Source: Fibrella forsythiae (GTDB taxonomy: Bacteria > Bacteroidota > Bacteroidia > Cytophagales > Spirosomataceae). From it: a stretch of 64,000 nt of DNA. Location: the NCBI RefSeq assembly GCF_017353175.1, contig NZ_JAFMYW010000001.1:372001-436000 (forward strand), given 5' to 3'. Position numbers and translations under genes: made by a program. Under the pieces are notes generated by a model, which ran no database searches, was not told where the DNA came from, and saw only the letters and a list, made by a program, of their open reading frames with translations. Each line of letters begins with the position of its first letter. Within the stretch, counting starts at the first letter, position 1. Below, in pieces: positions 15,441-23,285 of the stretch.

Positions 15441-16308
15441 TGCGATCAATGATTTCGTCGTGAAAAACCTCTTGGGATAAATAATTAGCCGGAAGTGGCC
15501 GGTACTGTTTCTCGGTAACCTGAACGAAGGCCTGGGTATGGGTCCAGATCGTTTGAAGCGTCTGGTCGTCGAAAAGCTCCCAGAGGGCTCGAGCCTGTTT
15601 TTCCTGAGCCTGATGGCCGTATGTCTCAAACCACCGTGAGAAGGGGATAACTCGTCCTTCCATCCGGGATCGGAGCGTGAAGGGGTCACCCCGAACGGGG
15701 CGGCTGGGCAGCTGTGGAATCACCTCTTCTGCCAGCACCTCAACCACCTCATTTTTTTTTGCTTCTACCGACAGACCCCTCAGCGCTTCACACACCCCCT
15801 TTAGAGAGAGAATAAAAGTCTCTTTATTGTCTCTTATATAAGGACATGGTGTCAAAATCTGACACCTTTCGGCGGTGTATACTGTCAAAATCTGACACCT
15901 TTTAAATCTAAAGGTGTCAGATTTTGACACCTTTTCAGGCATTAAACTGTCAAAATCTGACACCTTTTTCGGGCTTAAGGTGTCAGATTTTGACACCTTT
16001 TTTGTTTGGCCGTGTTCATCAAACAGCCAGTATTCAGGTCGAACGCCCCGCCCTTTAGCTTCCCCATCGAAGCCGATAACTCCGCGACTGACTAGTACCA
16101 GACGAGCCGATTTCAGCGTGTTCAGCGAGAGACCAACTGCCTTACACAACTCATCATTCTCCAGTCGCAATGACGCAGGCCAAACCGTGCCATTCCCTTT
16201 CTTACTGAACAGGTGAAGGAGGCACGTGTATAGATGCGTTTGGGCAGGCTCGAACTTTTGAGTTGCGTGCATGGACCAGTAGCGATTAAGAAGGTTGATG
16301 TATTTCAC
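15337..16308 (-). CDS. Phage replication initiator with winged-helix N-terminus
   Basis: The N-terminal about 95 residues (KYINLLNRYW ... LENDELCKAVGLSLNTLKSARLVLVSRGVIGF) fit the winged-helix domain of Bacteroidota phage/plasmid initiators. Residues about 105-160 are encoded by five iteron repeats and read as low-complexity variants (KVSKSDT, KVSDFDS, RCQILT) because copies fall in different frames and orientations. The C-terminus is helical. No ATG suits the family start; the frame opens with TTG at 16320 or GTG at 16308, and I use GTG. Lambda O-type initiators also carry their origin inside the gene. Confidence 0.75.
   Translation of the reverse strand: MKYINLLNRYWSMHATQKFEPAQTHLYTCLLHLFSKKGNGTVWPASLRLENDELCKAVGLSLNTLKSARLVLVSRGVIGFDGEAKGRGVRPEYWLFDEHGQTKKVSKSDTLSPKKVSDFDSLMPEKVSKSDTFRFKRCQILTVYTAERCQILTPCPYIRDNKETFILSLKGVCEALRGLSVEAKKNEVVEVLAEEVIPQLPSRPVRGDPFTLRSRMEGRVIPFSRWFETYGHQAQEKQARALWELFDDQTLQTIWTHTQAFVQVTEKQYRPLPANYLSQEVFHDEIIDRNANATTSRRNRRHNGDQGNTGEELDQLIDGYYSS
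15848..15997. repeat. Five palindromic iterons, candidate phage origin
   Basis: Five copies of the 15-mer TGTCAAAATCTGACA or its complement lie at 15850-15864, 15883-15897, 15915-15929, 15948-15962 and 15981-15995, spaced about 33 nt, so nearly three helical turns. Copies 1, 2 and 4 read one way, 3 and 5 the other. Copies 1, 3 and 5 extend to perfect 7-bp arms GGTGTCA / TGACACC. They are inside the initiator gene, the usual place for an initiator-bound origin. Confidence 0.75.
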
Positions 16309-16334
16309 AGTAGTCGGCAAAAAAGCAAAACTGG

Positions 16335-16721
16335 CTAATCAACCAGATCGTCGATTGGGCGTACAGGGATGAACAGATCCCTTGAATCGGTCGTGAACGT
16401 AATGGGCTGGAACTGGTCTTTCCACGTTAGCTGAGAAGCCCATAGTTTGCCTGTCCTGAGCAACCGGACGCGTTGCCAAGGTGTTAGTGCCCAGCACGTG
16501 ATAAATTGGCCGTATGGCTCCCGCAGATACAGGGCAGGTAACGTCTTGTACTCGGGCTGATGCTCAGCCAGCTTCATGTTGCGCTCCGGAAAGTCGGTTG
16601 CCTCCAGAATGGTGGTGATGGGCGTACCGTCCTCGCTGTACTGTGGGGCTGTCAGCCAGTAGTAAAACGTCATCGCTGCTACCAGCAGGCTGGCAATCAG
16701 AATATACAACAGGATATGCAT
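16335..16721 (-). CDS. Membrane-anchored hypothetical protein
   Basis: A 128-residue protein starting MHILLYILIASLLVAAMTFY, a single N-terminal transmembrane anchor, followed by a soluble domain of about 100 residues with Trp and Arg clusters (CWALTPWQRVRLLRTGKLW). The ATG at 16721 is preferred over an in-frame TTG at 16745. It lies 20 nt after the exonuclease gene. Function unknown. Confidence 0.55.
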   Translation of the reverse strand: MHILLYILIASLLVAAMTFYYWLTAPQYSEDGTPITTILEATDFPERNMKLAEHQPEYKTLPALYLREPYGQFITCWALTPWQRVRLLRTGKLWASQLTWKDQFQPITFTTDSRDLFIPVRPIDDLVD

Positions 16722-16741
16722 AGGATTCGTGGTTAAGGTGA

Positions 16742-17560
16742 TCAATCCAGATAGTACTCCCCTTCGTCTTCCTGCTGGCCATAGGGGTAATTCAGCAGGT
16801 CCGCGACGATCTTATTGGTGTCGGCCGGGAAATTGGCCCGGTGCAGCATCCATTCCAGAAAATCGGGGTAATCCAGTGCAGGCTGGTCTTTGTACTTCCC
16901 AAAGCCATAGCGAACAACCCCGTCGTTATCATAGTAAAACTTACCCGAGATGTCGGCTACCTTGCGGCCGTAATTGGTATAGATGGCCAGTTCTTCAATA
17001 GTTTCTGGCAGGTCTGGGTAGCGGCGTAATTGCTCAACAAATACCTCGGATGTGGCTAGTGAATCGATAGTGGCTGAATGGGCGCCATCATGCTCCCGGC
17101 CGAGGTATTTCCGCACGGCTGCCGATAAGCTCCGGGGATGCTTGATCTTGAAGAGATTCCCCACGTCGATCATCTGGAAGGAGCCTGGCCCCCAGTAGAT
17201 GCCACACCGCGCAAATTCATTATAGAGCAGCGGTACATCGTAGAAGTTGGAGCCGAAGCCGGCCACGTCGCAACCCATTAGGAAATCGAACAGCTGCCTG
17301 GCTACCTGATGGAAGGGCTTTGCGTTATTGGCCCTCAACACCTCCGCCGTAATGCCATGGATGGCGATCGATGCCGCCGGTATTTCCCGCTGCGGATCGA
17401 TGTACATGGCCAGGTGCGTGGTATGCGGCCCGGCTGTAACGGGAAGGTGGTCTAGTGAAGCCACTTTGTGGAGGCTGATCTGCACGATGCGATCGGTCTC
17501 CCGGTCTAATCCGGTTGTTTCCGCATCGACGAAAACAAGGGGTCTGGTTAGTTGAAGCAT
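16742..17560 (-). CDS. DnaQ-like 3'-5' exonuclease with DUF3820-like tail
   Basis: The protein has 272 residues. Exo I is FVDAETTGLD with D12 and E14, Exo II is GSNFYDVPLLY (D near 108), and Exo III is HSATIDSLAT with the His and Asp of the DEDDh type. The last about 70 residues (GKYKDQPALDYPDFLEWML) resemble DUF3820, a short domain found fused to such exonucleases. Proofreading or end trimming during phage replication is the expected role. It starts 11 nt after the preceding gene. Confidence 0.85.
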   Translation of the reverse strand: MLQLTRPLVFVDAETTGLDRETDRIVQISLHKVASLDHLPVTAGPHTTHLAMYIDPQREIPAASIAIHGITAEVLRANNAKPFHQVARQLFDFLMGCDVAGFGSNFYDVPLLYNEFARCGIYWGPGSFQMIDVGNLFKIKHPRSLSAAVRKYLGREHDGAHSATIDSLATSEVFVEQLRRYPDLPETIEELAIYTNYGRKVADISGKFYYDNDGVVRYGFGKYKDQPALDYPDFLEWMLHRANFPADTNKIVADLLNYPYGQQEDEGEYYLD

Positions 17561-17571
17561 GTGTTAAGCGA

Positions 17572-18075
17572 TTAGGCAAGTGGATTGTTGTGCGGGTTGC
17601 CCGGGTCGGCGGTTCTGACCGCAGGTGAAAACCGCTGCGTGGTCGGGTCGTAATCGATCCATTTGTCGAAGGCTACTTTCACCATCCGATTCAGCATCTT
17701 GGTCTTGATCGGATCGCTGATGCCTGGCAGGCCATCCCTGAGTAGCAGGTAGTGTCGCTGCCAGGCACTGATGTTATCCGCATCCAGTTTGTCAACGTCC
17801 ATGTGCCATTTGTTGGCCGCGGCCTTTTGCTCCTCAGTGGGTTCGACGGGCGGCGTGGTCGTTTTTGGCAGCTTGGGCGTGGTCTTCAGCTGGTTGGCTG
17901 TTTTGACCTCTACACCAGCCACAGTGCCATTCACAAGGGCCAGCGCCATGGCTTTCTTGTCGATGACACCCGCATCGACAAGCGCAGAGAGTGCGCCACG
18001 CCGGGCTATTTCATACACCTCATCCGCTGTCATCACCTGCGGCAAGGCTTCGTCGATTGGTTCAGTGGTGACCAT
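17572..18075 (-). CDS. Hypothetical protein with Pro/Thr linker
   Basis: A 167-residue protein: helical N-terminus (about 15-55), a Lys/Pro/Thr-rich linker (about 60-80) and a helical C-terminal domain (about 85-150, with DADNISAWQRHYLLLRDG). No family is recognised. Its ATG overlaps the end of the small membrane ORF by 14 nt. It precedes the exonuclease by 11 nt, so a role in DNA metabolism is possible. Confidence 0.6.
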   Translation of the reverse strand: MVTTEPIDEALPQVMTADEVYEIARRGALSALVDAGVIDKKAMALALVNGTVAGVEVKTANQLKTTPKLPKTTTPPVEPTEEQKAAANKWHMDVDKLDADNISAWQRHYLLLRDGLPGISDPIKTKMLNRMVKVAFDKWIDYDPTTQRFSPAVRTADPGNPHNNPLA

Positions 18076-18172
18076 ACGTCAAGAGATAAATAATGGAGTA
18101 GAGCAGCGCGGCAATCGTCAGCGGAGGAATGACGTAGCTGACAACGGCCTTAAATGCGCGATCGTGATTCAT
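18062..18172 (-). CDS. Small single-helix membrane protein, 36 aa
   Basis: A short ORF with a charged N-terminus (MNHDRAFK) and one hydrophobic segment (VVSYVIPPLTIAALLYSIIY). It overlaps the next gene by 14 nt, a pattern seen elsewhere in this operon, and starts 8 nt after the structured region. Short length keeps confidence low. Confidence 0.4.
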   Translation of the reverse strand: MNHDRAFKAVVSYVIPPLTIAALLYSIIYLLTYGHH

Positions 18173-18182
18173 AGTGAAGTCC

Positions 18183-18375
18183 CCCGGTGACGCTGCCATC
18201 CACCAGCAGTGGAGGCAGTCGCGATTCTATCCACACCATTACTACCTCGAGAGGTAGAATCGCTGCACAGTTCAGGCAGCGTCACCGGGTTGTTATTGGG
18301 TTGGTCCGCAGACGCTGCCGCCCGGGAAACCCAGAACGGCAATCGTGTCTAACACCACTGTCACTCGACAGCGTC
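18183..18375. ncRNA. Two tandem cloverleaf-like structured elements
   Basis: Most of this stretch lacks a gene. Element A is closed by a perfect 15-bp inverted repeat CCCGGTGACGCTGCC (18183-18197) / 18275-18289 and contains two internal hairpins: TCCAC / GTGGA (18199-18213) and GCGATTCTA / TAGAATCGC (18221-18263) with an inner 16-bp palindrome at 18242-18257. Element B is closed by GACGCTG / CAGCGTC (18311-18317 / 18369-18375) and contains GCCG / CGGC, GTGT / ACAC and CTGTC / GACAG hairpins. Both left arms share GACGCTGCC. Either strand could fold. It lies upstream of the leftward small membrane ORF. An ncRNA, ribozyme, leader or DNA cruciform site are all possible. Confidence 0.5.
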
Positions 18376-18388
18376 CACGGAAAATGAC

Positions 18389-18649
18389 TTATATACGAGA
18401 TTTGTAAAACAAGTGTCGCGACTGGTTATAGGTAAAACCCATGGCCCTGGCATGCGCATGAACACCCTTCCAGCACTCGACGTATTGGGGTGAACCCGAG
18501 GCCCACTGGTGAATGCCCGGCTCACCCTTGGCGCCTTTCAGCAGTTTGGCTAGTAGGGCCGTCAGCTGCTCAGGCTTGCCGGCCTTATCGACAGCGGTTT
18601 TAAAGGCCGCTACGCTGGAAAATTCCGGCGAGGCAGGTACGTTGCTCAT
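18389..18649 (-). CDS. Hypothetical small protein
   Basis: An 86-residue, mostly helical protein with a basic C-terminus (NQSRHLFYKSRI). It is coupled to the MazG-like gene by a 4-nt overlap and ends 14 nt before the two cloverleaf-like elements. No family recognised. Confidence 0.55.
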   Translation of the reverse strand: MSNVPASPEFSSVAAFKTAVDKAGKPEQLTALLAKLLKGAKGEPGIHQWASGSPQYVECWKGVHAHARAMGFTYNQSRHLFYKSRI

Positions 18650-19356
18650 GGCTGGTCGACGGGAGCTGTGACCAGAATCGCTTCCAGATCAGCCGGTGAA
18701 TAGTTAATGCCCTTCAGCGTTTTACGATCGCCATCACGAAAGACCAGGTACACACCGTCGACCTCTTTATAGGTCGAGGTTTCGCCTTTCCCCGCAAATA
18801 GCGCTACCGTGGCTATAGCTTCCTCTTCGGTCAGACAGGCTTTGCTCATGTTGGAGCGGTGTACCTCGCAGAAGAGTGCGCCGAACTTCTCGGCTAACCC
18901 AAATTCCAGTACTGCCCCGGATAACACGTACTGCAAATCGCAGAGGGCATCAGCAATGCCGACCAGATCCCGAACCCTTATAGCCGTGACCAGCTCTTCC
19001 AACTCCTCTTCCAGCAGATTGATGCGCAGGGCACACCGGTCAGCGGCCGGGATTTGCGGCGCATCCAGTACCGGGCTTTGGAAGGTGTGGTGGAACTGCT
19101 TAACCAAGGCCAGATAATCGACCGGATGCGGAACGTACTGGCGACCTGGCTCGGCCAGCGTTCCTTGGTACTGGGCTTCCCATACATCCAGAACACCACG
19201 CAGGTTGTCGGTCATTCCGGCTACATTGAGCAGGTCCGACAAATACATACCAGCAACGCTCTCTGCGTGACGAAACCCGCTCCGGTAGACATCGGCTATC
19301 ATTTTGACGCCGTTACGCTGAATCTCCAGCGGTTGCACTTCTACAGACTTATTCAT
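18646..19356 (-). CDS. MazG-like nucleotide pyrophosphohydrolase
   Basis: The protein has 236 residues. The central all-alpha domain carries the metal-binding pattern of the MazG/HisE/dUTPase-2 superfamily: EEELEEL (EExxE) in LLEEELEELVTAI, and DALCDLQYV, the conserved second acidic pair, about 20 residues later. The FCEVHRSNMSK segment is also typical. N- and C-terminal extensions are unusual in length. Such phage enzymes hydrolyse nucleoside triphosphates or lower (p)ppGpp effects; the actual substrate cannot be told here. Confidence 0.8.
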   Translation of the reverse strand: MNKSVEVQPLEIQRNGVKMIADVYRSGFRHAESVAGMYLSDLLNVAGMTDNLRGVLDVWEAQYQGTLAEPGRQYVPHPVDYLALVKQFHHTFQSPVLDAPQIPAADRCALRINLLEEELEELVTAIRVRDLVGIADALCDLQYVLSGAVLEFGLAEKFGALFCEVHRSNMSKACLTEEEAIATVALFAGKGETSTYKEVDGVYLVFRDGDRKTLKGINYSPADLEAILVTAPVDQP

Positions 19357-19387
19357 ACTTTTGATTTGTTAGACTTAGTAATCTGAT

Positions 19388-19726
19388 TTACTCATGGGCC
19401 CCAGCACCGTTCGCGCGGTTTGTTGGGGTTTTTCTTGTTAGGGCTGTCTTGGCACTGATCTTGACAAAGCCCGTTTTTATATATTGATTCAGTTCACTCT
19501 TATAGAAAAACAGTATGCCGCCCCGCTTATAGCGGGGTATATCGTCATTGTGCCGTACGGCCGATGCGCTAATGCCCAGAAATTCGGCAGCCTGCTTGGT
19601 CGTCATTGGCTTTTCTACCTCGACTCCGCCCGAAATGCCTCCCTGAACAGGATTATTTAACAGCTGACGGAGCAGGGTCTCCATATTGTTCTGCTTTTCA
19701 AGCATCAACTCAAAGGGATTTTCCAT
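19388..19726 (-). CDS. Helix-turn-helix (excisionase-like) protein
   Basis: A 112-residue protein. Residues 41-85 match the MerR-like HTH_17/excisionase domain of Bacteroidota elements: MTTKQAAEFLGISASAVRH, then YKRGGILFFYKSELNQYI. The N-terminus is a short helix and the C-terminus is basic. It could act as excisionase or early regulator. It overlaps the preceding gene by 17 nt. Confidence 0.75.
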   Translation of the reverse strand: MENPFELMLEKQNNMETLLRQLLNNPVQGGISGGVEVEKPMTTKQAAEFLGISASAVRHNDDIPRYKRGGILFFYKSELNQYIKTGFVKISAKTALTRKTPTNRANGAGAHE

Positions 19727-19946
19727 TTAGCTCATTGGTTGACTGGAGCATTCGCTGTTGAACGCGGCCGCGAATGGACCAAATAGTAGACCGTGACTTG
19801 ATATTGTACTTTTTCATCAGGATCGAATCGACGACCACCGGCATGGCTTCCGGTTGGCTGATCAGTTGCTGGTAGTCATTATAGATCCGTTGTTCCTTAT
19901 CCCGACGTGCTTTGATATAAGGCGTTAATAGCGATGCAGAGCCCAT
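19710..19946 (-). CDS. Hypothetical small basic protein, possible DNA binding
   Basis: A 78-residue basic helical protein. The segment VDSILMKKYNIKSRSTIWSIRGRVQQ looks like a helix-turn-helix but matches no family I can name. It overlaps the excisionase-like gene by 17 nt and starts one nt before the preceding stop codon region. Confidence 0.5.
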   Translation of the reverse strand: MGSASLLTPYIKARRDKEQRIYNDYQQLISQPEAMPVVVDSILMKKYNIKSRSTIWSIRGRVQQRMLQSTNELNGKSL

Positions 19947-19947
19947 G

Positions 19948-20172
19948 TTAAGAAGGTGGTTGGTTTAGCGTCTGTAGGTAGTGGCCAATTGCCATCACCC
20001 GGTCGGCTGTTGCCTGCTTCTCTTCAGGAGTCATCCGAGTCACAGCAATATCGATAAGTGGTCGAACCAGCGACCGCAATACAGGATTATCCCGGTTAGC
20101 CTGACAGAAATCAGCGGCTTGGGCAAGTTCATCGATAGTTACGTCGGTCGGAATTAGCTGAGCGAGTGTCAT
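19948..20172 (-). CDS. Hypothetical small helical protein
   Basis: A 74-residue helical protein starting MTLAQLIPTDVTIDELAQAA. This ATG overlaps the antirepressor stop by 4 nt and is preferred to the longer frame at 20238, whose N-terminus runs inside the antirepressor gene. No family recognised. Confidence 0.6.
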   Translation of the reverse strand: MTLAQLIPTDVTIDELAQAADFCQANRDNPVLRSLVRPLIDIAVTRMTPEEKQATADRVMAIGHYLQTLNQPPS

Positions 20173-20960
20173 AGTACAGTGCTGGTTAAACTGGCCGCAG
20201 GAGATTGAACCAATGTTGATGCGGCCAACATGTCCCACTTTTTCCGAATAGCTTCCAATCCTTTTGAGGTGACAAACAGCTGAGGGTATGCCGTATCGAC
20301 GCCACCCCGATCGAAACTTTTCTGGCGGACCAGAAACCAGCCTAAGTCAACATATTGCTGGTAGGGTCGGTTATGCTCCCGTTGGTAGAAGACGATTCGT
20401 TGCGCCCGTAAAAAGGCGAACAGGCGATTCTGACCCGTTCCGATCTGCTGGGCCACCTGGGCTATGGTGAACGTGCCTTCCGCGTTCATGGTCCGGTCGT
20501 ATTGCTCGATCTTTGGTTTGGCGGCTTTCAGCTGAAGCTCTACCTGTTCTTTGGCCTCAATCTCAGCTGCCAGCATCCGCAAGGCTTCGGGCATTGTCTG
20601 GGGAAGATAATGCGGGGCGGGGGGCAATGTCTCGGTTACCTTCAGAACCAAATCTTCGGCCCAGTCACGAAACCGTTTTGCCCGATCAGACTTGATGAAA
20701 AAGCCCAGCCGAACCACGCCCCGTTTAGTCCAGTACGTATCTGCCTGATTCCTAACAGCGTTTGGATTCCTCACGCTGACAAAATGTTTGCCTTCGATCA
20801 GTTCTTCGGAATGCGTTGACTTATGATAACGGATCGTTTCGGCAGATACGCCATACCCCACTGCAACCTCAGCCGAGGTCAACGCCCATTCATGCACAGC
20901 ATGGGGGCGTACGTTTAGCGTGATATCGTCGAACTGAAGTTGCATAGCTAAATGAGACAT
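20169..20960 (-). CDS. Phage antirepressor-like protein (KilA-C type)
   Basis: The protein has 263 residues from the ATG at 20960. The C-terminal about 110 residues match the KilA-C antirepressor domain: EIEAKEQVELQLKAAKPKIE, QYDRTMNAEGTFTIAQVAQ, GQNRLFAFLRAQRI and a VTSKGLEAI end. The N-terminal part has an HTH-like segment (LTSAEVAVGYGVSAETIRYH) and a Bro/KilA-like fold (YWTKRGVVRLGFFI). It is the first large gene after cro, as expected for an early regulator that inactivates repressor. Confidence 0.8.
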   Translation of the reverse strand: MSHLAMQLQFDDITLNVRPHAVHEWALTSAEVAVGYGVSAETIRYHKSTHSEELIEGKHFVSVRNPNAVRNQADTYWTKRGVVRLGFFIKSDRAKRFRDWAEDLVLKVTETLPPAPHYLPQTMPEALRMLAAEIEAKEQVELQLKAAKPKIEQYDRTMNAEGTFTIAQVAQQIGTGQNRLFAFLRAQRIVFYQREHNRPYQQYVDLGWFLVRQKSFDRGGVDTAYPQLFVTSKGLEAIRKKWDMLAASTLVQSPAASLTSTVL

Positions 20961-20978
20961 TGTGCCAAATGGCACAGT

Positions 20979-21206
20979 TTAGGGCAAAAAAATATCCGAG
21001 TACCGTTCTTGGACAAGCTCTTTCTTGTCTTCCAGGGAGACCAAAACATCATGGACTTTTTTCATCGTGTCAATTTTTGGATTTGTCTCACCACCCAAAA
21101 TTGTCTTAAGTCGCTGTCTACTAATACCCATTTCCCTAGAAACGGTAGTATAGCCTCCTTCGATATCCGTTACACGCTTACGAAGAAGCTTATAATTGTA
21201 CTTCAT
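20979..21206 (-). CDS. Cro-like XRE transcription regulator
   Basis: A 75-residue HTH protein with the XRE pattern (VSREMGISRQRLKTILGG, helices 2-3) followed by a dimerisation helix. It is the first gene of the leftward operon and diverges from the CI-like gene across a shared operator, which defines it as the Cro counterpart of the switch. Confidence 0.75.
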   Translation of the reverse strand: MKYNYKLLRKRVTDIEGGYTTVSREMGISRQRLKTILGGETNPKIDTMKKVHDVLVSLEDKKELVQERYSDIFLP

Positions 21207-21238
21207 AGCCTTGACATTTGCCGTTTATCCGTTATTTT

Positions 21239-21263
21239 AACGTTGCGCTAACGTTGCGTTAGC
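21239..21263. promoter_or_regulatory. Switch operator: inverted and direct repeats
   Basis: Perfect inverted repeat GCTAACG-TTG-CGTTAGC (21247-21263) overlapping two direct copies of AACGTTGCG with an 11-bp period (21239-21247, 21250-21258), about one helical turn. It lies between the Cro-like start and its promoter, where Cro/CI-type proteins bind. Confidence 0.65.
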
Positions 21264-21284
21264 CGTTTACACAAACATTGTCAT

Positions 21285-21292
21285 CAAAGATA
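21285..21292 (-). promoter_or_regulatory. Predicted leftward early promoter, -7 box
   Basis: On the minus strand TATCTTTG matches the TAnnTTTG consensus exactly. Transcription from here would pass the operator and enter the Cro-like gene and the early operon. Confidence 0.5.
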
Positions 21293-21337
21293 CAGACATT
21301 TTGAGATATTTGGCACACTCAACAAAAAAAATATCAC

Positions 21338-22204
21338 ATGACAGTGATTACATCGGCTTTATTCATGAATAAGGACCTGGCGCTTCAAGATAGACAAGCG
21401 GCGGATCGACTATTAAAGATTTTCGAATCAAATAATTGGGATCAAGCCGAAGTGGCTCTCAAACTGGGTTACGAGCGTACCATTGTCAATAAGTACATCA
21501 ACGGGAAGCAAAAGATTTCGGACAAATTCCTCTACAAACTGCAAGAGGTCTACAACATAAGTAAAGAATTTATCAAGACCGGAGCAGGACCGCTTGTTGT
21601 TACACCTCCAGCTGTGCCAAATACACCTCAGCCGCCAATGGACAACCGAACGTATAAAATTGAGGCAATTCCCATAGAATTGAACCCTGACGGTGATGTA
21701 ACCAAAAACTGGCGGGGTTCTGAGTTCGTCGATCTGCCTAACGGCATGGTTATGATGAGTGTACCGCTCGTTGATCAATTTGCTTATGCTGGCTATCTGT
21801 CCGGCTGGAAAGATCCCGAATTCCTTCACGAATTGCCAAAGTACTCATTCGTTACTCATAAACGCCACGGAGGCAAGTACATGGCATTCGAGGTGCGTGG
21901 CGATAGCATGGACGACAATACCAGAGATGCAATCTGTGAAGGCGATGAGGTGTTGGGTCGAGAAGTTGAACGGCATTTCTGGAAAAGCAAATTTCACCTC
22001 CATCGGTTCGAAGATTATATCATTGTTCATCAGGATGGGATTATCACAAAACGAATCGTTGCTCACGATGTAGAAAACGGCATCATCACCTGCGTGTCAA
22101 TTAACCCTAACAAAGACCTTTATCCTGACCAAGAAATAAAATTAGCGGAGGTCTTCGAGCTATACAACATACTCAGAGTTAGTCACAATCGCCGAAGAAG
22201 GTAA
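21338..22204 (+). CDS. CI/LexA-like repressor with S24 peptidase domain
   Basis: The protein has 288 residues. The N-terminal HTH (about 33-75) reads NWDQAEVALKLGYERTIVNKYI. The C-terminal half is an S24 self-cleaving domain: catalytic S190 in VRGDSMDD, K238 in ITKRIV, and an Ala-Gly bond A151-G152 in FAYAGYL as likely cleavage site. All three elements are intact, so the repressor is probably inactivated during DNA damage. It is transcribed divergently from the Cro-like gene. Confidence 0.88.
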   Translation: MTVITSALFMNKDLALQDRQAADRLLKIFESNNWDQAEVALKLGYERTIVNKYINGKQKISDKFLYKLQEVYNISKEFIKTGAGPLVVTPPAVPNTPQPPMDNRTYKIEAIPIELNPDGDVTKNWRGSEFVDLPNGMVMMSVPLVDQFAYAGYLSGWKDPEFLHELPKYSFVTHKRHGGKYMAFEVRGDSMDDNTRDAICEGDEVLGREVERHFWKSKFHLHRFEDYIIVHQDGIITKRIVAHDVENGIITCVSINPNKDLYPDQEIKLAEVFELYNILRVSHNRRRR

Positions 22205-22219
22205 AAAACGTCATTTTAT

Positions 22220-22933
22220 ATGAGTCTACTCTATAAACAAAGTACACTTTTCATATTCCTGATACTGGTTCTGGGATGTTCCCAAAAGGAATCTAAACCA
22301 GCAATTATCCCGATTCCCTCCTCGGCATTCAGCTGGATCAATACAGCCAATGGAGGGATTCAGTTTACTAACCTTTCCAAGGATGCTGATACATACACTT
22401 GGGACTTTGGCGATAAATCGGCTATCAGCACTGACAAGAATCCACGCCATACCTACGAATCGAACGGTAATTATCTTGTTCAGCTAATTGTCAAAAACTC
22501 AGCTGATACTCACTTTACGGCTAATTCTGTAACAGTTAACTCATATCCGATTCCTGTCGCCGCGTTTGATGTGGCCGTGGGAAACGATGGCAGTGCATGC
22601 TTTACTGACAAGTCGGTTAACACACTGTACTACTCCTGGAACTTTGGTAATGGAGTAACAAGTACACTGTCTTCGCCCTCATGTGTTCAATATGCTGAGA
22701 ACAAGACGTATGCCATTTCTTTAACTGTCTCTGGTAAAGGAGGGGCAGCTAGTATCCAAAAAGCAGTATTGATTACAGGGGTAAAAACAAGCCCCATAGT
22801 TACGCCACCCTCAACCGGGGGGTGCGGTTCCTATAATTCAAAAACTCTTTATAAAGGACCAGAAGGTGGTTGTTACTACATAAATAGTAATGGTAATAAA
22901 ACCTACGTTGATCGGTCTTATTGTAAATGTTAG
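22220..22933 (+). CDS. Lipoprotein with two PKD domains and C-terminal basic adaptor-like domain
   Basis: The protein has 237 residues. A lipoprotein signal ends in LVLGC (Cys20). Two PKD-type beta-sandwich repeats follow (about 33-108 and 109-188), with YTWDFGD and YYSWNFGN as signature strands. After a Pro/Thr linker the C-terminus (about 200-237) reads GPEGGCYYINSNGNKTYVDR and contains five Cys, similar to the PBCV-specific basic adaptor domain. It lies directly after the repressor, the place for genes expressed in the lysogen. A surface receptor-masking or host-fitness role is inferred. Confidence 0.7.
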   Translation: MSLLYKQSTLFIFLILVLGCSQKESKPAIIPIPSSAFSWINTANGGIQFTNLSKDADTYTWDFGDKSAISTDKNPRHTYESNGNYLVQLIVKNSADTHFTANSVTVNSYPIPVAAFDVAVGNDGSACFTDKSVNTLYYSWNFGNGVTSTLSSPSCVQYAENKTYAISLTVSGKGGAASIQKAVLITGVKTSPIVTPPSTGGCGSYNSKTLYKGPEGGCYYINSNGNKTYVDRSYCKC

Positions 22934-22945
22934 CCTTATATAGTC

Positions 22946-23230
22946 ATGAATATTGGCGTTATTCTATGTGCTATTGTCGTGGTCGGAGCCTTTTTCGTAT
23001 GGATGACTGAACACGAAAAAAAGAAGGCCGAAGCTGAGAAAGTCAATCAAGCTCACAAAATTTTTGGGGAGCAACTTGAATCGACCTATCGCCTAGCCCT
23101 CTTATCGAATGATAAATCAAAAGCATTAGAAGCTGGTCGGGCGTATTATGGTCATTTGCGGGGAGGTAGTTTAACAATCTATGATGAGCAGGCCCTTTCG
23201 AATGATCTGAGTGCTATGAAAGCAAATTGA
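22946..23230 (+). CDS. Small membrane protein with coiled-coil tail
   Basis: A 94-residue protein with one transmembrane helix (about 3-20) followed by a Lys/Glu-rich helix (EHEKKKAEAEKVNQAH). It lies 12 nt after the lipoprotein gene and is likely co-transcribed. No family recognised. In the cassette it could be a membrane partner of the lipoprotein. Confidence 0.55.
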   Translation: MNIGVILCAIVVVGAFFVWMTEHEKKKAEAEKVNQAHKIFGEQLESTYRLALLSNDKSKALEAGRAYYGHLRGGSLTIYDEQALSNDLSAMKAN

Positions 23231-23285
23231 AAATTGGTTGATTATTGACTTTGTTGTATCTATTGACACCTATTCCTAAACCAGT

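Noticed and set aside
15848-15997. CRISPR array
   Set aside because: The regularly spaced repeats alternate in orientation, are only 15 bp, lie inside a coding gene and have no cas genes nearby; they fit origin iterons.
18183-18375. Integron attC site or hammerhead ribozyme
   Set aside because: No GTTRRRY/AAC core for attC and no CTGATGA...GAAA core for hammerhead on either strand.
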